From Prevotella sp. (GTDB taxonomy: Bacteria; Bacteroidota; Bacteroidia; Bacteroidales; Bacteroidaceae), in NCBI GenBank assembly GCA_017623655.1, contig JAGAON010000007.1, positions 274,616 through 338,615 on the forward strand: a DNA stretch of 64,000 bases, given 5' to 3'. The translations under genes were made by a program, and so were the position numbers. Positions 43,016-51,369 of this stretch are shown piece by piece. The stretch's first letter is position 1. Each line of letters begins with the position of its first letter. The notes beneath the pieces were generated by a model that was given only the letters and a program-made list of their open reading frames with translations, was not told where the DNA came from and did not search any database.

Positions 43016-44410
43016 ATGAACAGGAGGCAAACTACCACCACCCGTGTAGGCAATCTGACCATAGGCGGTGACAGCCCGATAAGGGTTCAGTCCATGACCA
43101 CCACCAACACCAACGACACCGGGGCGTGCGTGGCTCAGGCAAAACGCATCATCGACGCCGGGGGAGAGCTGGTAAGACTGACCACGCAGGGCAGGCGCGA
43201 GGCGGAAAACATGGCCAACATCTCCGCGGCATTGAAGGCGGAGGGGTACAATGCGCCGCTGGTGGCCGACGTACACTTCAACGCCAACGTGGCGGACATA
43301 GCCGCACTGCACTGCGAGAAGGTGCGCGTCAATCCGGGAAACTATGTCGATCCGGCGCGGACATTCAAGAAACTGGAATACACCGACAGCGAGTATGCCG
43401 ACGAACTGCGGAAAATCGAGGAGCGGTTCGTGCCTTTCCTTAATATATGCAAGGCACACGGCACGGCAATACGCATCGGCGTGAACCACGGTTCGCTGTC
43501 CGACCGCATCATGTCACGCTACGGCGACACGCCGGAAGGCATCGTGGAGTCGTGCATGGAGTTCCTCAGGATATGCCGCAGGGAGGCTTTCACCGACGTG
43601 GTGCTGTCCATCAAGGCCTCCAACACCGTGGTGATGGTGACGTCGGTAAGGCTGCTGGTGAAGGCCATGGAAGCCGAAGATATGCACTATCCGCTGCACC
43701 TCGGGGTGACCGAGGCCGGCGAGGGCGAGGACGGACGCATCAAGTCGGCCGTGGGCATAGGCGCACTGCTGACCGAAGGCATAGGCGACACCATACGCGT
43801 GTCGCTCTCCGAAGAGCCGGAACGCGAGATTCCCGTGGCGCGGAAGCTGGTGGAGTTCATACCGCAATGCGCCGCAATGCGTGAGAACGCACGCATAGAG
43901 AACGGCACACTGACACTGCATTTCAGCGAGACCGGCATGGAAGACCTGCAACTGAAAGCGGCCATGGCGGCGGGAGCGTTGCTCATTGACCGCAAGGCCA
44001 CCGGCCTCGTGATAGTCAATGACGGCTGCGGCACGGAGGAGGAGCTGCGCAGTCTGGCCGACTCAATACTGCAAGCGGCGCGCGTTCGCTTCACAAAGAC
44101 GGAGTACATATCATGTCCCGGCTGCGGCCGCACGCTCTATGACCTTCAAGGTACCATCGCCCGCATAAAGGCGGCGGTGAAGGAGGCTGCCGCGAGTGAC
44201 CCGCGTTTCGCCACGCTGAAGATAGGTATCATGGGCTGCATAGTCAACGGTCCGGGCGAGATGGCCGACGCTGACTACGGCTATGTGGGTGCGGGACCGG
44301 CGAAGATTTCCCTTTACAAGGGCAAGGTATGCGTGGAAAAGGCCATACCGGAAGCCGAGGCGGTCGATAGACTGCTGGCGTTTATAAAGAGGGACAGCCC
44401 CCAACACTAA
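43016..44410 (+). CDS. ispG: 4-hydroxy-3-methylbut-2-enyl diphosphate synthase IspG, shortened insert type
   Basis: About 464 aa. Iron-sulfur enzyme of the MEP isoprenoid pathway (MEcPP to HMBPP). N-terminal TIM barrel: VGNLTIGGDSPIRVQSMTTT, APLVADVHFNANVADIAAL, VRVNPGNYVDP, HPLHLGVTEAGEGEDGRIKS-like (YPLHLGVTEAGEGEDG). C-terminal [4Fe-4S] domain: EYISCPGCGRTLYDLQGTIA, and MGCIVNGPGEMADADYGYVG, giving Cys ligands plus Glu. Bacteroidales enzymes usually carry a large extra domain between the barrel and the cluster domain. Here only about 90 residues separate the barrel end (EEPEREIPVARKLVEFIP) from EYISCPGCG, although the terminal part of that domain (EDLQLKAAMAAGALLID) is kept. ATG 43016 is chosen; ATG 42992 would overlap purE. 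Confidence 0.93.
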   Translation: MNRRQTTTTRVGNLTIGGDSPIRVQSMTTTNTNDTGACVAQAKRIIDAGGELVRLTTQGRREAENMANISAALKAEGYNAPLVADVHFNANVADIAALHCEKVRVNPGNYVDPARTFKKLEYTDSEYADELRKIEERFVPFLNICKAHGTAIRIGVNHGSLSDRIMSRYGDTPEGIVESCMEFLRICRREAFTDVVLSIKASNTVVMVTSVRLLVKAMEAEDMHYPLHLGVTEAGEGEDGRIKSAVGIGALLTEGIGDTIRVSLSEEPEREIPVARKLVEFIPQCAAMRENARIENGTLTLHFSETGMEDLQLKAAMAAGALLIDRKATGLVIVNDGCGTEEELRSLADSILQAARVRFTKTEYISCPGCGRTLYDLQGTIARIKAAVKEAAASDPRFATLKIGIMGCIVNGPGEMADADYGYVGAGPAKISLYKGKVCVEKAIPEAEAVDRLLAFIKRDSPQH

Positions 44411-44825
44411 CCCCAACCGCCCCCTCCCCGTCCCTCCCCGAGGGGAGGGAGGAGAATGGTGAGGCAGGGTTGAAGCCGGCAAAAACAAGGATAAAATAAC
44501 TAATCCCTACTAAGCGATTTCCCCATATATCCTCCCTCCCCTCGGGGAGGGACGGGGAGGGGGCGGCAATCAGGTGCTGTTTATTGTGCAATCAGGTGCT
44601 AATCACCATGCAATCAGGTGCTGATTGCAAGGTAATCAGGTGCTGATTGCGGAGTCATCTCTCCGCCGTTGAAAATCAACCAATTACAAGCAACAGGACA
44701 AAAATCCGTAAAACTGTCATATAAAACAACGCATATAAATTTCAAGCAACACCCCTTATCCCCGGACACACATCACTCCCTCCCCCCGTGGAGGGACGGA
44801 GAGGGGGCCAATATTCTAAATTATT
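44411..44825. repeat. GC-rich element trio and GTGCTGATTAC array between ispG and pyrE
   Basis: GC-rich CTCCCCGAGGGGAG elements at 44420-44453, 44531-44564 (inverse) and 44776-44808. GTGCTGATTAC half-units at 44572-44652, four in the same direction with decaying stems (GGTGCTGTTTATTG, GGTGCTAATCAC, GGTGCTGATTGC twice). No gene; a pyrE promoter was not identified with confidence. Confidence 0.8.
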
Positions 44826-45458
44826 ATGAAAGTACAAGACGCATTCGCAGAAAAACTGCTCGCGGTCAAGGCTATAAAGTTACAGCCTAACGACCCCTTC
44901 ACATGGGCTTCCGGATGGAAGTCACCCATCTACACCGACAACCGCAAGACCCTCGCCTACCCCGAGCTGCGCTCTTTCGTGAAGCAGGAGCTGGTACACC
45001 TCATCCACACCGAGTTCCCCGAGGCCACGGCCGTGGCCGGAGTGGCTACGGGAGCGATAGCGCAAGGCGCGCTGGTGGCTGACGAACTGCTGCTGCCCTA
45101 CTGCTATGTACGCCCGAAACCCAAAGACCACGGCATGGGAAACCAGATAGAGGGCACCATACCGGAAGGCTCAAAGGTGGTGGTGGTGGAAGACCTCATA
45201 TCCACCGGCGGCTCATCCCTGAAAGCTGTCGATGCCCTGCGCAAGGCCGGTTTCGAGGTGGTCGGCATGGTGGCAAGCTACACCTACGGCTTCCCCGTGG
45301 CTCAGCAGGCGTTTGAGGAGGCGGGTGTGAAGCTCGTGACGCTCTCTGACTATGAGCACACCACGGCGATTGCCGCCAAGACGGGCTACATAAAGGAGGA
45401 GGACCTCGCCGTGTTGGCCGAGTGGCGCAAGTCTCCGGAGACGTGGAAGCAGGAATAG
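44826..45458 (+). CDS. pyrE: orotate phosphoribosyltransferase PyrE
   Basis: 210 aa. Converts orotate and PRPP to OMP in pyrimidine synthesis. FTWASGWKSPIYTDNRKTLA binds orotate. The flexible loop RPKPKDHGMGNQIEG carries the catalytic Lys and His. The PRPP loop is VVVVEDLISTGGSSLKAVDA. Length and order are standard. It starts 18 nt after a GC-rich palindromic element and is followed by another copy within a few bases of its stop. Confidence 0.96.
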   Translation: MKVQDAFAEKLLAVKAIKLQPNDPFTWASGWKSPIYTDNRKTLAYPELRSFVKQELVHLIHTEFPEATAVAGVATGAIAQGALVADELLLPYCYVRPKPKDHGMGNQIEGTIPEGSKVVVVEDLISTGGSSLKAVDALRKAGFEVVGMVASYTYGFPVAQQAFEEAGVKLVTLSDYEHTTAIAAKTGYIKEEDLAVLAEWRKSPETWKQE

Positions 45459-45460
45459 CA

Positions 45461-45594
45461 GCCCCCTCCCTGACCCTCCCCGAGGGGAGGGAAGGGATAC
45501 CTCCATAATATATATAGACGCTGAAAGTAAGAAAAATAACAAAAAACGCCCCCGCATATCCCACCCTCCCCCCGGGGAGGGACGGGGAGGGGGC
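45461..45594. repeat. two GC-rich elements between pyrE and the SRPBCC gene
   Basis: GCCCCCTCCCTGACCCTCCC with CGAGGGGAGGG (45461-45495), and its inverse CCACCCTCCCCCCGGGGAGG with GACGGGGAGGGGGC (45561-45594). The second ends one base before a TTG that could start the next gene. Confidence 0.85.
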
Positions 45595-45603
45595 TTGGAA
45601 GAA

Positions 45604-46068
45604 ATGGCCAAATACGAAAGCAAGATAAAGCATATTAACGCTCCGGTGGAAAGCGTTTACGCCACGCTGAGCAACCTTGAGAACCTACGCCCGATGCTGG
45701 AGAACGCGAGAAACAGCGAGGTGGTGAAAGAGAAGATAAGGGAAGCCGGACAGGACCCCGCACAGCTGGAGAAGCTGGACGAGGTGACGCTGACCCCCGA
45801 CCGCATATCGTTCCCCGCCCCGATGGTGGGAGAAGTGGCGCTGGCGGTGGTGGAGCGCGAGGAGAACAAGTGCATAAAGTTCCAGACGGAACAGTCGCCG
45901 GTGGAGGCAAACCTGTGGATTCAGGTGCTGCCGGTGACGGACACGACGTCAAAGATGCGCCTGACGCTGAAGGCAGACCTTAACCCTATGATCAAGATGA
46001 TGATAGGTTCAAAACTGGAAAAGGGGCTGGACCAGTTTGCGGATATGCTCGCCATGATACCGTATTAA
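45604..46068 (+). CDS. SRPBCC (START-like) domain protein
   Basis: 154 aa, no signal peptide. MAKYESKIKHINAPVESVYA, TLSNLENLRPMLENA, then a helix of about 30 residues (KEKIREAGQDPAQLEKLDEV) and strands up to MRLTLKADLNPMIKMMIGSK and the long C-terminal helix LEKGLDQFADMLAMIPY. This is the helix-grip pattern of SRPBCC proteins, which hold hydrophobic ligands; the ligand here is unknown. It is found near pyrE and argH in this genome. ATG 45604 is preferred over TTG 45595, which touches the repeat element. Confidence 0.85.
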   Translation: MAKYESKIKHINAPVESVYATLSNLENLRPMLENARNSEVVKEKIREAGQDPAQLEKLDEVTLTPDRISFPAPMVGEVALAVVEREENKCIKFQTEQSPVEANLWIQVLPVTDTTSKMRLTLKADLNPMIKMMIGSKLEKGLDQFADMLAMIPY

Positions 46069-46244
46069 CCCCCTTCCCGCCCCTCCCCGAGGGGAGGGAG
46101 AAGGCAGGCGGCAACCGTATCTGCCAATATCACATACCGAACAAACAACAATTTAACAACACGCCTTACACTGTTTATGCAACGGCAGTGGCATATCACT
46201 CCCCTCCCCCGGGAGGGGACGGGGGTGGGGCTAACCTTCAAGAC
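46069..46244. repeat. two GC-rich elements before argH
   Basis: 46069-46102 directly after the SRPBCC stop, and 46198-46231 (CTCCCCTCCCCCGGGAGGGG with ACGGGGGTGGGGC), 13 nt before the argH ATG. Between them is an AT-rich stretch in which I see no clear promoter box. Confidence 0.8.
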
Positions 46245-47582
46245 ATGAAACTCTGGGAAAAAAACTATTCCATCAACAAAGAGATAGAACGCTTCACGGT
46301 AGGACGTGACAGGGAAATGGACCTCTATCTCGCCAAGTATGACGTGCTGGGCTCAATGGCCCACATCACAATGCTTAACTCTATCGGCCTCATTGCCGAC
46401 GAAGAACTGACGCCGCTGCTAAGGGAACTGCGCAACATCTACGACGTATGCGAGCGCGGGGAGTTCGTGATAGAGGACGACATAGAGGACGTTCACTCGC
46501 AGGTGGAGCTGATGCTCACACGCGCTTTGGGCGACATGGGCAAGAAAATACACTCAGGACGCAGCCGGAACGACCAGGTTCTGGTCGATCTGAAGCTTTT
46601 TACACGAGCCGCACTGCGTGAGGTCGTCGATGAGACAAAGTCCCTTTTCGACGAGCTCATAGCCAAGTCGGAACAGTACAAGGCCGTGCTCATGCCCGGA
46701 TACACACACTTGCAGATAGCCATGCCGTCAAGTTTCGGACTGTGGTTCGGCGCATACGCCGAGTCACTGACCGACGATATGCTCTACTTGCAGGCCGCCT
46801 ACCGCATGACTAACCGCAACCCTCTCGGCTCGGCGGCAGGCTACGGCTCGTCATTCCCGCTGAACAGGCAGATGACAACGGACCTGCTTGGCTTCGACTC
46901 GATGGACTATAACGTGGTATATGCGCAGATGGGACGCGGCAAAATGGAGCGCAACGTGGCCTTCTCCATAGCCGGACTGGCCGGGACAATGGCCAAGCTG
47001 GCCTTCGACGCGTGCCTGTTCAACTCGCAGAACTTCCGCTTTGTCAGGCTGCCCAAGGAGTGTACGACCGGCTCAAGCATCATGCCTCACAAGAAAAACC
47101 CGGACGTTTTCGAGCTGATACGCGCCAAGTGCAACAAGCTTCAGGCACTGCCAACGCAGGTAACGCTGATACAGAACAACCTACCCTGCGGCTACTTCCG
47201 TGACCTCCAGATAATAAAGGAGGTGTTCCTGCCCGCCTTTGACGAGCTGAAAGACTGCCTGTCAATGTGCGCATACATCATAAACAAGATAGAAGTAGCC
47301 GACGACATACTCGACAACCCGATGTATGACGCCATCTTCTCGGTGGAGGAAGTGAACCGCCTTGCCGCCGACGGCATGCCGTTCCGTGACGCATACAAGA
47401 AGGTCGGGCTTGACATTGAAGCCGGAAAGTTCACACCCTGCAAGGACATACACCACACTCACGAGGGCTCGATAGGCAACCTGTGCAACGACCGCATACA
47501 GAAACTGATGCAGTCAATAATCGACGGCTTCAGCTTCCAAAAGGTGGAACAGGCGGAAAAGGCACTGCTAAACGTGAAATAG
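46245..47582 (+). CDS. argH: argininosuccinate lyase ArgH
   Basis: 445 aa. Last step of arginine synthesis, splitting argininosuccinate to arginine and fumarate. Motifs in order: DIEDVHSQVELMLT with catalytic His, GKKIHSGRSRNDQVLVDLKL, MPGYTHLQIAMPSSFG, NPLGSAAGYGSSFPLNR, and the fumarase-superfamily signature TGSSIMPHKKNPDVFE, whose Ser is catalytic. ATG 46245 gives the normal MKLWEKNYSINKEIERFT start; the frame is open upstream only through the GC-rich repeat. Confidence 0.97.
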   Translation: MKLWEKNYSINKEIERFTVGRDREMDLYLAKYDVLGSMAHITMLNSIGLIADEELTPLLRELRNIYDVCERGEFVIEDDIEDVHSQVELMLTRALGDMGKKIHSGRSRNDQVLVDLKLFTRAALREVVDETKSLFDELIAKSEQYKAVLMPGYTHLQIAMPSSFGLWFGAYAESLTDDMLYLQAAYRMTNRNPLGSAAGYGSSFPLNRQMTTDLLGFDSMDYNVVYAQMGRGKMERNVAFSIAGLAGTMAKLAFDACLFNSQNFRFVRLPKECTTGSSIMPHKKNPDVFELIRAKCNKLQALPTQVTLIQNNLPCGYFRDLQIIKEVFLPAFDELKDCLSMCAYIINKIEVADDILDNPMYDAIFSVEEVNRLAADGMPFRDAYKKVGLDIEAGKFTPCKDIHHTHEGSIGNLCNDRIQKLMQSIIDGFSFQKVEQAEKALLNVK

Positions 47583-47699
47583 CTTTGAGTTATAAGTTGT
47601 AAGTTACCGATTGTCAGCCCTGATTAACGGCAAGTGACCGGCAACCTGCAACCCCAACCCGATGACCAAGAACCCATAACCCACAACTGACAACTGACA

Positions 47700-48250
47700 T
47701 GAGACGCATAATCCCCCTGCTGCTGTCCCTGTTTCTCATGGCTTCCTGCCAAGAAGCGGAGGACGAATACGCCCGTAACGAGTGCCACTTCACATTCAAC
47801 TGCACCTATCACAACACGTCAAGGCTGCTGGATGCCGTCAACTCTTACGAGACTTACGCCATCGTTACCACCAAACCCATGACAGGAAAGACATACTCCG
47901 TGGTCACGTCCATATACGGGACGGACGACACGGAGGACAAGATCACGACCGACCTTGAGACGCAGCAGAGGCACGTCCTCGGCCTTTCAAACGGCCTTAT
48001 CATAGGGAAGTCGTCGATGGACCAGACGCTTTACGCCTTCGACCGCCAGTGTCCCAACTGTTTCGCCGCCTCAAACATGACCAACGCACCGCTGCAATGG
48101 GCGGGAAACAGCACCACAGTGAAGTGCGGCAAGTGCGGCCGCACATACAATCTGGCCAACAGGGGCGTGGTGGCAAGCGGAGAGGCAGGGCAGAGCCTCA
48201 TGCGATACCGCATCGGTTATGACGGCACCTACATCACGGTATATAACTGA
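47700..48250 (+). CDS. conserved Bacteroidales lipoprotein with two CxxC pairs
   Basis: 183 aa. Lipoprotein signal MRRIIPLLLSLFLMASCQEA. The middle holds a beta region. The C-terminal half has two metal-site-like knuckles, CPNCFAAS and VKCGKCGRTYNLANRGVVAS, spaced about 22 residues apart, then RYRIGYDGTYITVYN. Four cysteines in CPxC/CGxC pairs suggest a zinc ribbon or Rieske-like fold outside the cytoplasm, but histidine ligands for an iron cluster are not seen. I do not recognise a named family. AT-poor leader with no evident promoter. Confidence 0.75.
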
Positions 48251-48278
48251 CGATGGGGCGTATTGCCGCACCATTGCA

Positions 48279-48474
48279 GAGACTATGTACCACATCGTCT
48301 CAATAGATGATGCGGAGTTATGCGGTTGCGGAGACGATGTGGTACATCGTCTCTACGTCATTGGCGCACAGGTCACAACCGAGGGACTTGTAAAAGGGTG
48401 CCGATTACCTTGTAAAAGAGGCCTGATTGCAGTGTAATCAGCACCTGTTCACAAGGTAATCGGCACCATTTTGT
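48279..48474. repeat. GAGACGATG pair and GTGCTGATTAC array
   Basis: 48279-48302 (a decayed hairpin, GAGACTATG) and 48329-48355 (GAGACGATGTGGTACATCG). 48391-48474: AAAAGGGTGCCGATTACC mirrored by GGTAATCGGCACC, with an inner pair CCTGATTGCAGTGTAATCAG; probable terminator after the lipoprotein gene. Confidence 0.8.
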
Positions 48475-48527
48475 TTCGGAGGGCGGACAGTGTGCGGGAG
48501 AAAATGACGTTAAATAGTGCAAAAACG

Positions 48528-48559
48528 TTTGTTCATGTCGGGCTAAATGATTAACTTTG
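48528..48559 (+). promoter_or_regulatory. promoter of tRNA-Leu
   Basis: TTTG (48528-48531), 20 nt, TAACTTTG (48552-48559), 16 nt before the tRNA 5' end. Confidence 0.8.
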
Positions 48560-48575
48560 CAAACGCTTTACGGCT

Positions 48576-48661
48576 GCCGCAATGGTGGAATTGGTAGACA
48601 CGAGGGACTTAAAATCCCTTGACCCGAAACGGTCGTGCGGGTTCGAGTCCCGCTCGCGGCA
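48576..48661 (+). tRNA. tRNA-Leu (anticodon UAA)
   Basis: 86-nt class II tRNA. Acceptor 5' GCCGC, D-arm GGTGGAATTGGTAGACAC, anticodon stem-loop GGGACTTAAAATCCC with anticodon TAA, long variable arm GACCCGAAACGGTC, T-arm GCGGGTTCGAGTCCCGC. CCA is not encoded. Position 6:67 of the acceptor is an A-C mismatch. Confidence 0.95.
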
Positions 48662-48675
48662 CACTGCTCACGGTC

Positions 48676-48770
48676 TTAGGTTGTGGGTTTCAGGTTATGG
48701 ATTCCGGGAATCCGTAATGCGGAAACAACCTGAAACCAAAGGACAACCACCTAAAACCAAGTACAAGAAC
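48676..48770. repeat. foldback after tRNA-Leu
   Basis: GGTTGTGGGTTTCAGGTT pairs partly with AACCTGAAACCAAAGG, with GGATTCCGGGAATCC as the inner palindrome. Related GGTTGTGAGGTT/AACCTACAACC text occurs at 49845-49973. Confidence 0.6.
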
Positions 48771-48771
48771 A

Positions 48772-49815
48772 ATGAGAAACATCATTGACAGAGGAACAGT
48801 CATGGCAACATCCATTGCCATGACTGTTCTCGCTTTTGCGCTATCGGCCTGCTCAACGGACAAGGGACGGTTCAAAATCGACGCGAGGTTCCTCAACATG
48901 AACCAGGCGCAGTTCTACGTTTATTCGCCGGACGGGGTGACAAACGGCATCGACACCATAGCCGTGAGGGGCGGACGCTTCACCTACGGGAAAGACATCG
49001 CGCAGAGCGGGACCATCGTCCTTGTGTTCCCCAACTACGCCGTGATGCCGGTATTCGTGGAACCCGGGGCGAGCATATCCATCGACGCCGACGCCGCACA
49101 CCTGAAAAGCATGGAGATAACGGGCACGGACGACAACGAGCAGTTCACCGAATGGCGGAAAAACTGCGACAAGCTGTCGCCGGCGGAGATGCGGAAACAC
49201 GCGGAACTGTTCATCAACGACAACCCGAAGTCGGCCGTATCGCTGTGGCTCATAAGGCAATACTTCATACTGAGCGAGAAGCCTGACATCAGGAAGGCGC
49301 AGGCCATGCTGAAGAAAATGACGGACAGCATGACGCCGGAGGAAAAGACCGGCCCCACGGGACTGCTGGCTATGCGGATGAAAACGGAACTGGGGAGGCT
49401 GAAACCCGTAAGCGTGGGCGACCCTTTGCCGCGTTTCACGGCAAAGGATATAGACGGTCAGGCGGTGACAAACGGCGTGATGCTGAAAGGGACAACGGTC
49501 GTATGCGTATGGGCTTCATGGAATTACGAGAGCTGCAATATGCTCAGGCAGCTGGCGTCCAACCGCCAGTTTGCGGCCGACTCGGCCAAAATCGATCATG
49601 TGCTGACCGTCTGTCTCGACCCGGACATAAAGCAGTGCCGCAGGACTTTGAGGAACAACAACGCCGAAAAGCTGACTACGGTGTGCGACGGAATGATGTG
49701 GGACTCGCCCGTTGTGAAAGACCTCGGCATCACAACCGTACCGTATAACCTGAAAATAAAGGACGGAAAAGTCATCGGACGCTGCGTCCCGATAATGGAT
49801 TTGATTAAGAAATAA
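48772..49815 (+). CDS. thioredoxin-fold lipoprotein (DUF4369 + TlpA-like) lacking the CxxC
   Basis: 347 aa. Lipoprotein signal ending VLAFALSACSTDK. The N-terminal DUF4369-like beta domain (about 25-120, GVTNGIDTIAVRGGRFTYGK, PNYAVMPVFVEPGASISIDA) is followed by a helical linker and a C-terminal AhpC/TlpA-like domain (PVSVGDPLPRFTAKDIDGQA, TVVCVWASWNYESCNML, LGITTVPYNLKIKDGKVIGR). Bacteroidota proteins of this architecture normally read WASWCGPC; here it is WASWNYESC, leaving one cysteine, so ordinary disulfide exchange is unlikely. The cis-Pro (TTVPYN) is retained. Periplasm-facing location is inferred from the lipobox. Confidence 0.85.
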   Translation: MRNIIDRGTVMATSIAMTVLAFALSACSTDKGRFKIDARFLNMNQAQFYVYSPDGVTNGIDTIAVRGGRFTYGKDIAQSGTIVLVFPNYAVMPVFVEPGASISIDADAAHLKSMEITGTDDNEQFTEWRKNCDKLSPAEMRKHAELFINDNPKSAVSLWLIRQYFILSEKPDIRKAQAMLKKMTDSMTPEEKTGPTGLLAMRMKTELGRLKPVSVGDPLPRFTAKDIDGQAVTNGVMLKGTTVVCVWASWNYESCNMLRQLASNRQFAADSAKIDHVLTVCLDPDIKQCRRTLRNNNAEKLTTVCDGMMWDSPVVKDLGITTVPYNLKIKDGKVIGRCVPIMDLIKK

Positions 49816-49974
49816 GGCGTTTCACGCTTTGATTTGAGGTTGTGAGGTTATTGGTTTAAGGTCTTGAGGTTATTGGTTGGAGGTTGAAGGTCACATACCT
49901 TAAAACCTAAAACCAACGACCTCCCAACCAAAAACCTACAACCTCCTAACCTCCACCCTACAACCTCCCTAAAT
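49816..49974. repeat. GGTTGTGAGGTTATTGG foldback before the GH30 gene
   Basis: G/T-rich direct repeats (GAGGTTATTGGTTTAAGG, GAGGTTATTGGTTGGAGG) in 49845-49890 face A/C-rich repeats (AACCTAAAACCAACGACC, AACCTACAACCTCC) in 49899-49973. The arms are imperfectly complementary. The element reaches within two bases of the GH30 ATG. Confidence 0.7.
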
Positions 49975-51369
49975 ATGCGCACACTGTTACTGACACTGTT
50001 TGTATGCCTCGCCACGGCAACCGATGCCGCATCAGTCACCATTCACGACGACAAGCCTCAGCCACAGCAATGGGAGGGCTGGGGAGTGTCGCTCTGCTGG
50101 TGGGCGAATATGTGCGGCAGACAGAGCGAGGAGCACCTCGATTCGCTCATCGGCTGGCTTACATCGCCTGACGGACTGAACTACAACATCTTCCGGTATA
50201 ACATCGGCGGCGGCGACGACCCGCAGTGGCGGAACTGCGAACCGCACCACATGAGCAAGGGAAAGGGGCTCCGCGCCGAGATGGAGGGATTCCTCGACGG
50301 TGCCGACAGTGCCTATAACTGGGAACGGGACGAGGCGCAACAGCGCGTGACCACCATGATACACCGCCGCAGGAAAGACGCCATATTCGAGGCTTTCGCC
50401 AATTCCGCGCCGTGGTGGATGACGAAAAGCGGTTGCGTGGCGGGTCATAAGGACGCCTTGCAGGACAACCTCAGGGAGGATTGCTACACCGTCTTCGCAC
50501 GGTATCTTACCGATGTGTGCCTGTATTTCAAGGAAAAACACGGCATAACGTTCCGCACCCTTGAGCCGTTCAACGAGGGAATGACCGACTACTGGTACCG
50601 CTCCGGCTCGCAGGAGGGATGCCATTTCTCCCCAAAGGCGCAGGTGGAGTTCCTCAAGACGCTCTACCCCATGATGCGGGAAAGGGGGATGGAGACGGTG
50701 ATAGCGGCGTCTGACGAGACCGACGTGGCGCAGTCGGCGGAGAACTTCATGTATTATAAGCAGGCGGACGCGCTGAAATACATCGGCCAATGGAACACAC
50801 ACACCTACTCGGGCGGTGACAACGACCGCGCAAAACTGCGCCGGCTGACGGCGGAGAGCGGCATAAAGCTCTGGCAATCAGAGACCGGCGCAGGCGGAAA
50901 GGGGCTTCACGGCAACCTGATGATGGCGCAACGGCTCATCGATGACATACGCATTCTGCAACCGTCGGCATGGCTTGACTGGCAGTATGTGGAGGAAAAC
51001 TATGACCAATGGAGCCTCGTGGCGTGCGATGCGCAGTGGCGCACCTACCGAAGGCACAAGAACTACTACGTCCGTCAGCAGTTCAGCCGCTTCATTCCGG
51101 CCGGTTACCGCTGGCTGACGGTAGATAGCCGCAACGCCACGGCGGCCATAAGCCCCGACGGCAACAGCATGACGGTGGTGCTGCTGAACACGGAACGCAC
51201 GCCGGCGAGCGTCGCCCTGCGCACCGTGTCACCCTCATCGTGGACTATGGAAAGGGCGTTCCGCACAAGCCGCACGGAGGACTGCGCACCCATACAGGCA
51301 CCCGATGCGGCGGACACCGTGACACTTCCGCCCCTCAGCATAACAACAATAATACTGCAAAGGAAATAA
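49975..51369 (+). CDS. glycoside hydrolase family 30 (endo-beta-1,6-galactanase-like)
   Basis: 464 aa with signal peptide MRTLLLTLFVCLATATDAAS. The clan-A TIM barrel starts at WEGWGVSLCWWANMCG and has FRYNIGGGDDP, ANSAPWWMTKSG, the acid/base Glu201 in LEPFNEG and the nucleophile Glu303 in LWQSETGAGG. A C-terminal beta-sandwich (about 380-464) follows. This is the layout of GH30 enzymes acting on beta-1,6-galactan side chains of arabinogalactan and related glycans; the exact linkage is inferred. The stop codon overlaps the ATG of the following ABC ATPase gene (TAATG), so translation is coupled. Confidence 0.88.
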   Translation: MRTLLLTLFVCLATATDAASVTIHDDKPQPQQWEGWGVSLCWWANMCGRQSEEHLDSLIGWLTSPDGLNYNIFRYNIGGGDDPQWRNCEPHHMSKGKGLRAEMEGFLDGADSAYNWERDEAQQRVTTMIHRRRKDAIFEAFANSAPWWMTKSGCVAGHKDALQDNLREDCYTVFARYLTDVCLYFKEKHGITFRTLEPFNEGMTDYWYRSGSQEGCHFSPKAQVEFLKTLYPMMRERGMETVIAASDETDVAQSAENFMYYKQADALKYIGQWNTHTYSGGDNDRAKLRRLTAESGIKLWQSETGAGGKGLHGNLMMAQRLIDDIRILQPSAWLDWQYVEENYDQWSLVACDAQWRTYRRHKNYYVRQQFSRFIPAGYRWLTVDSRNATAAISPDGNSMTVVLLNTERTPASVALRTVSPSSWTMERAFRTSRTEDCAPIQAPDAADTVTLPPLSITTIILQRK

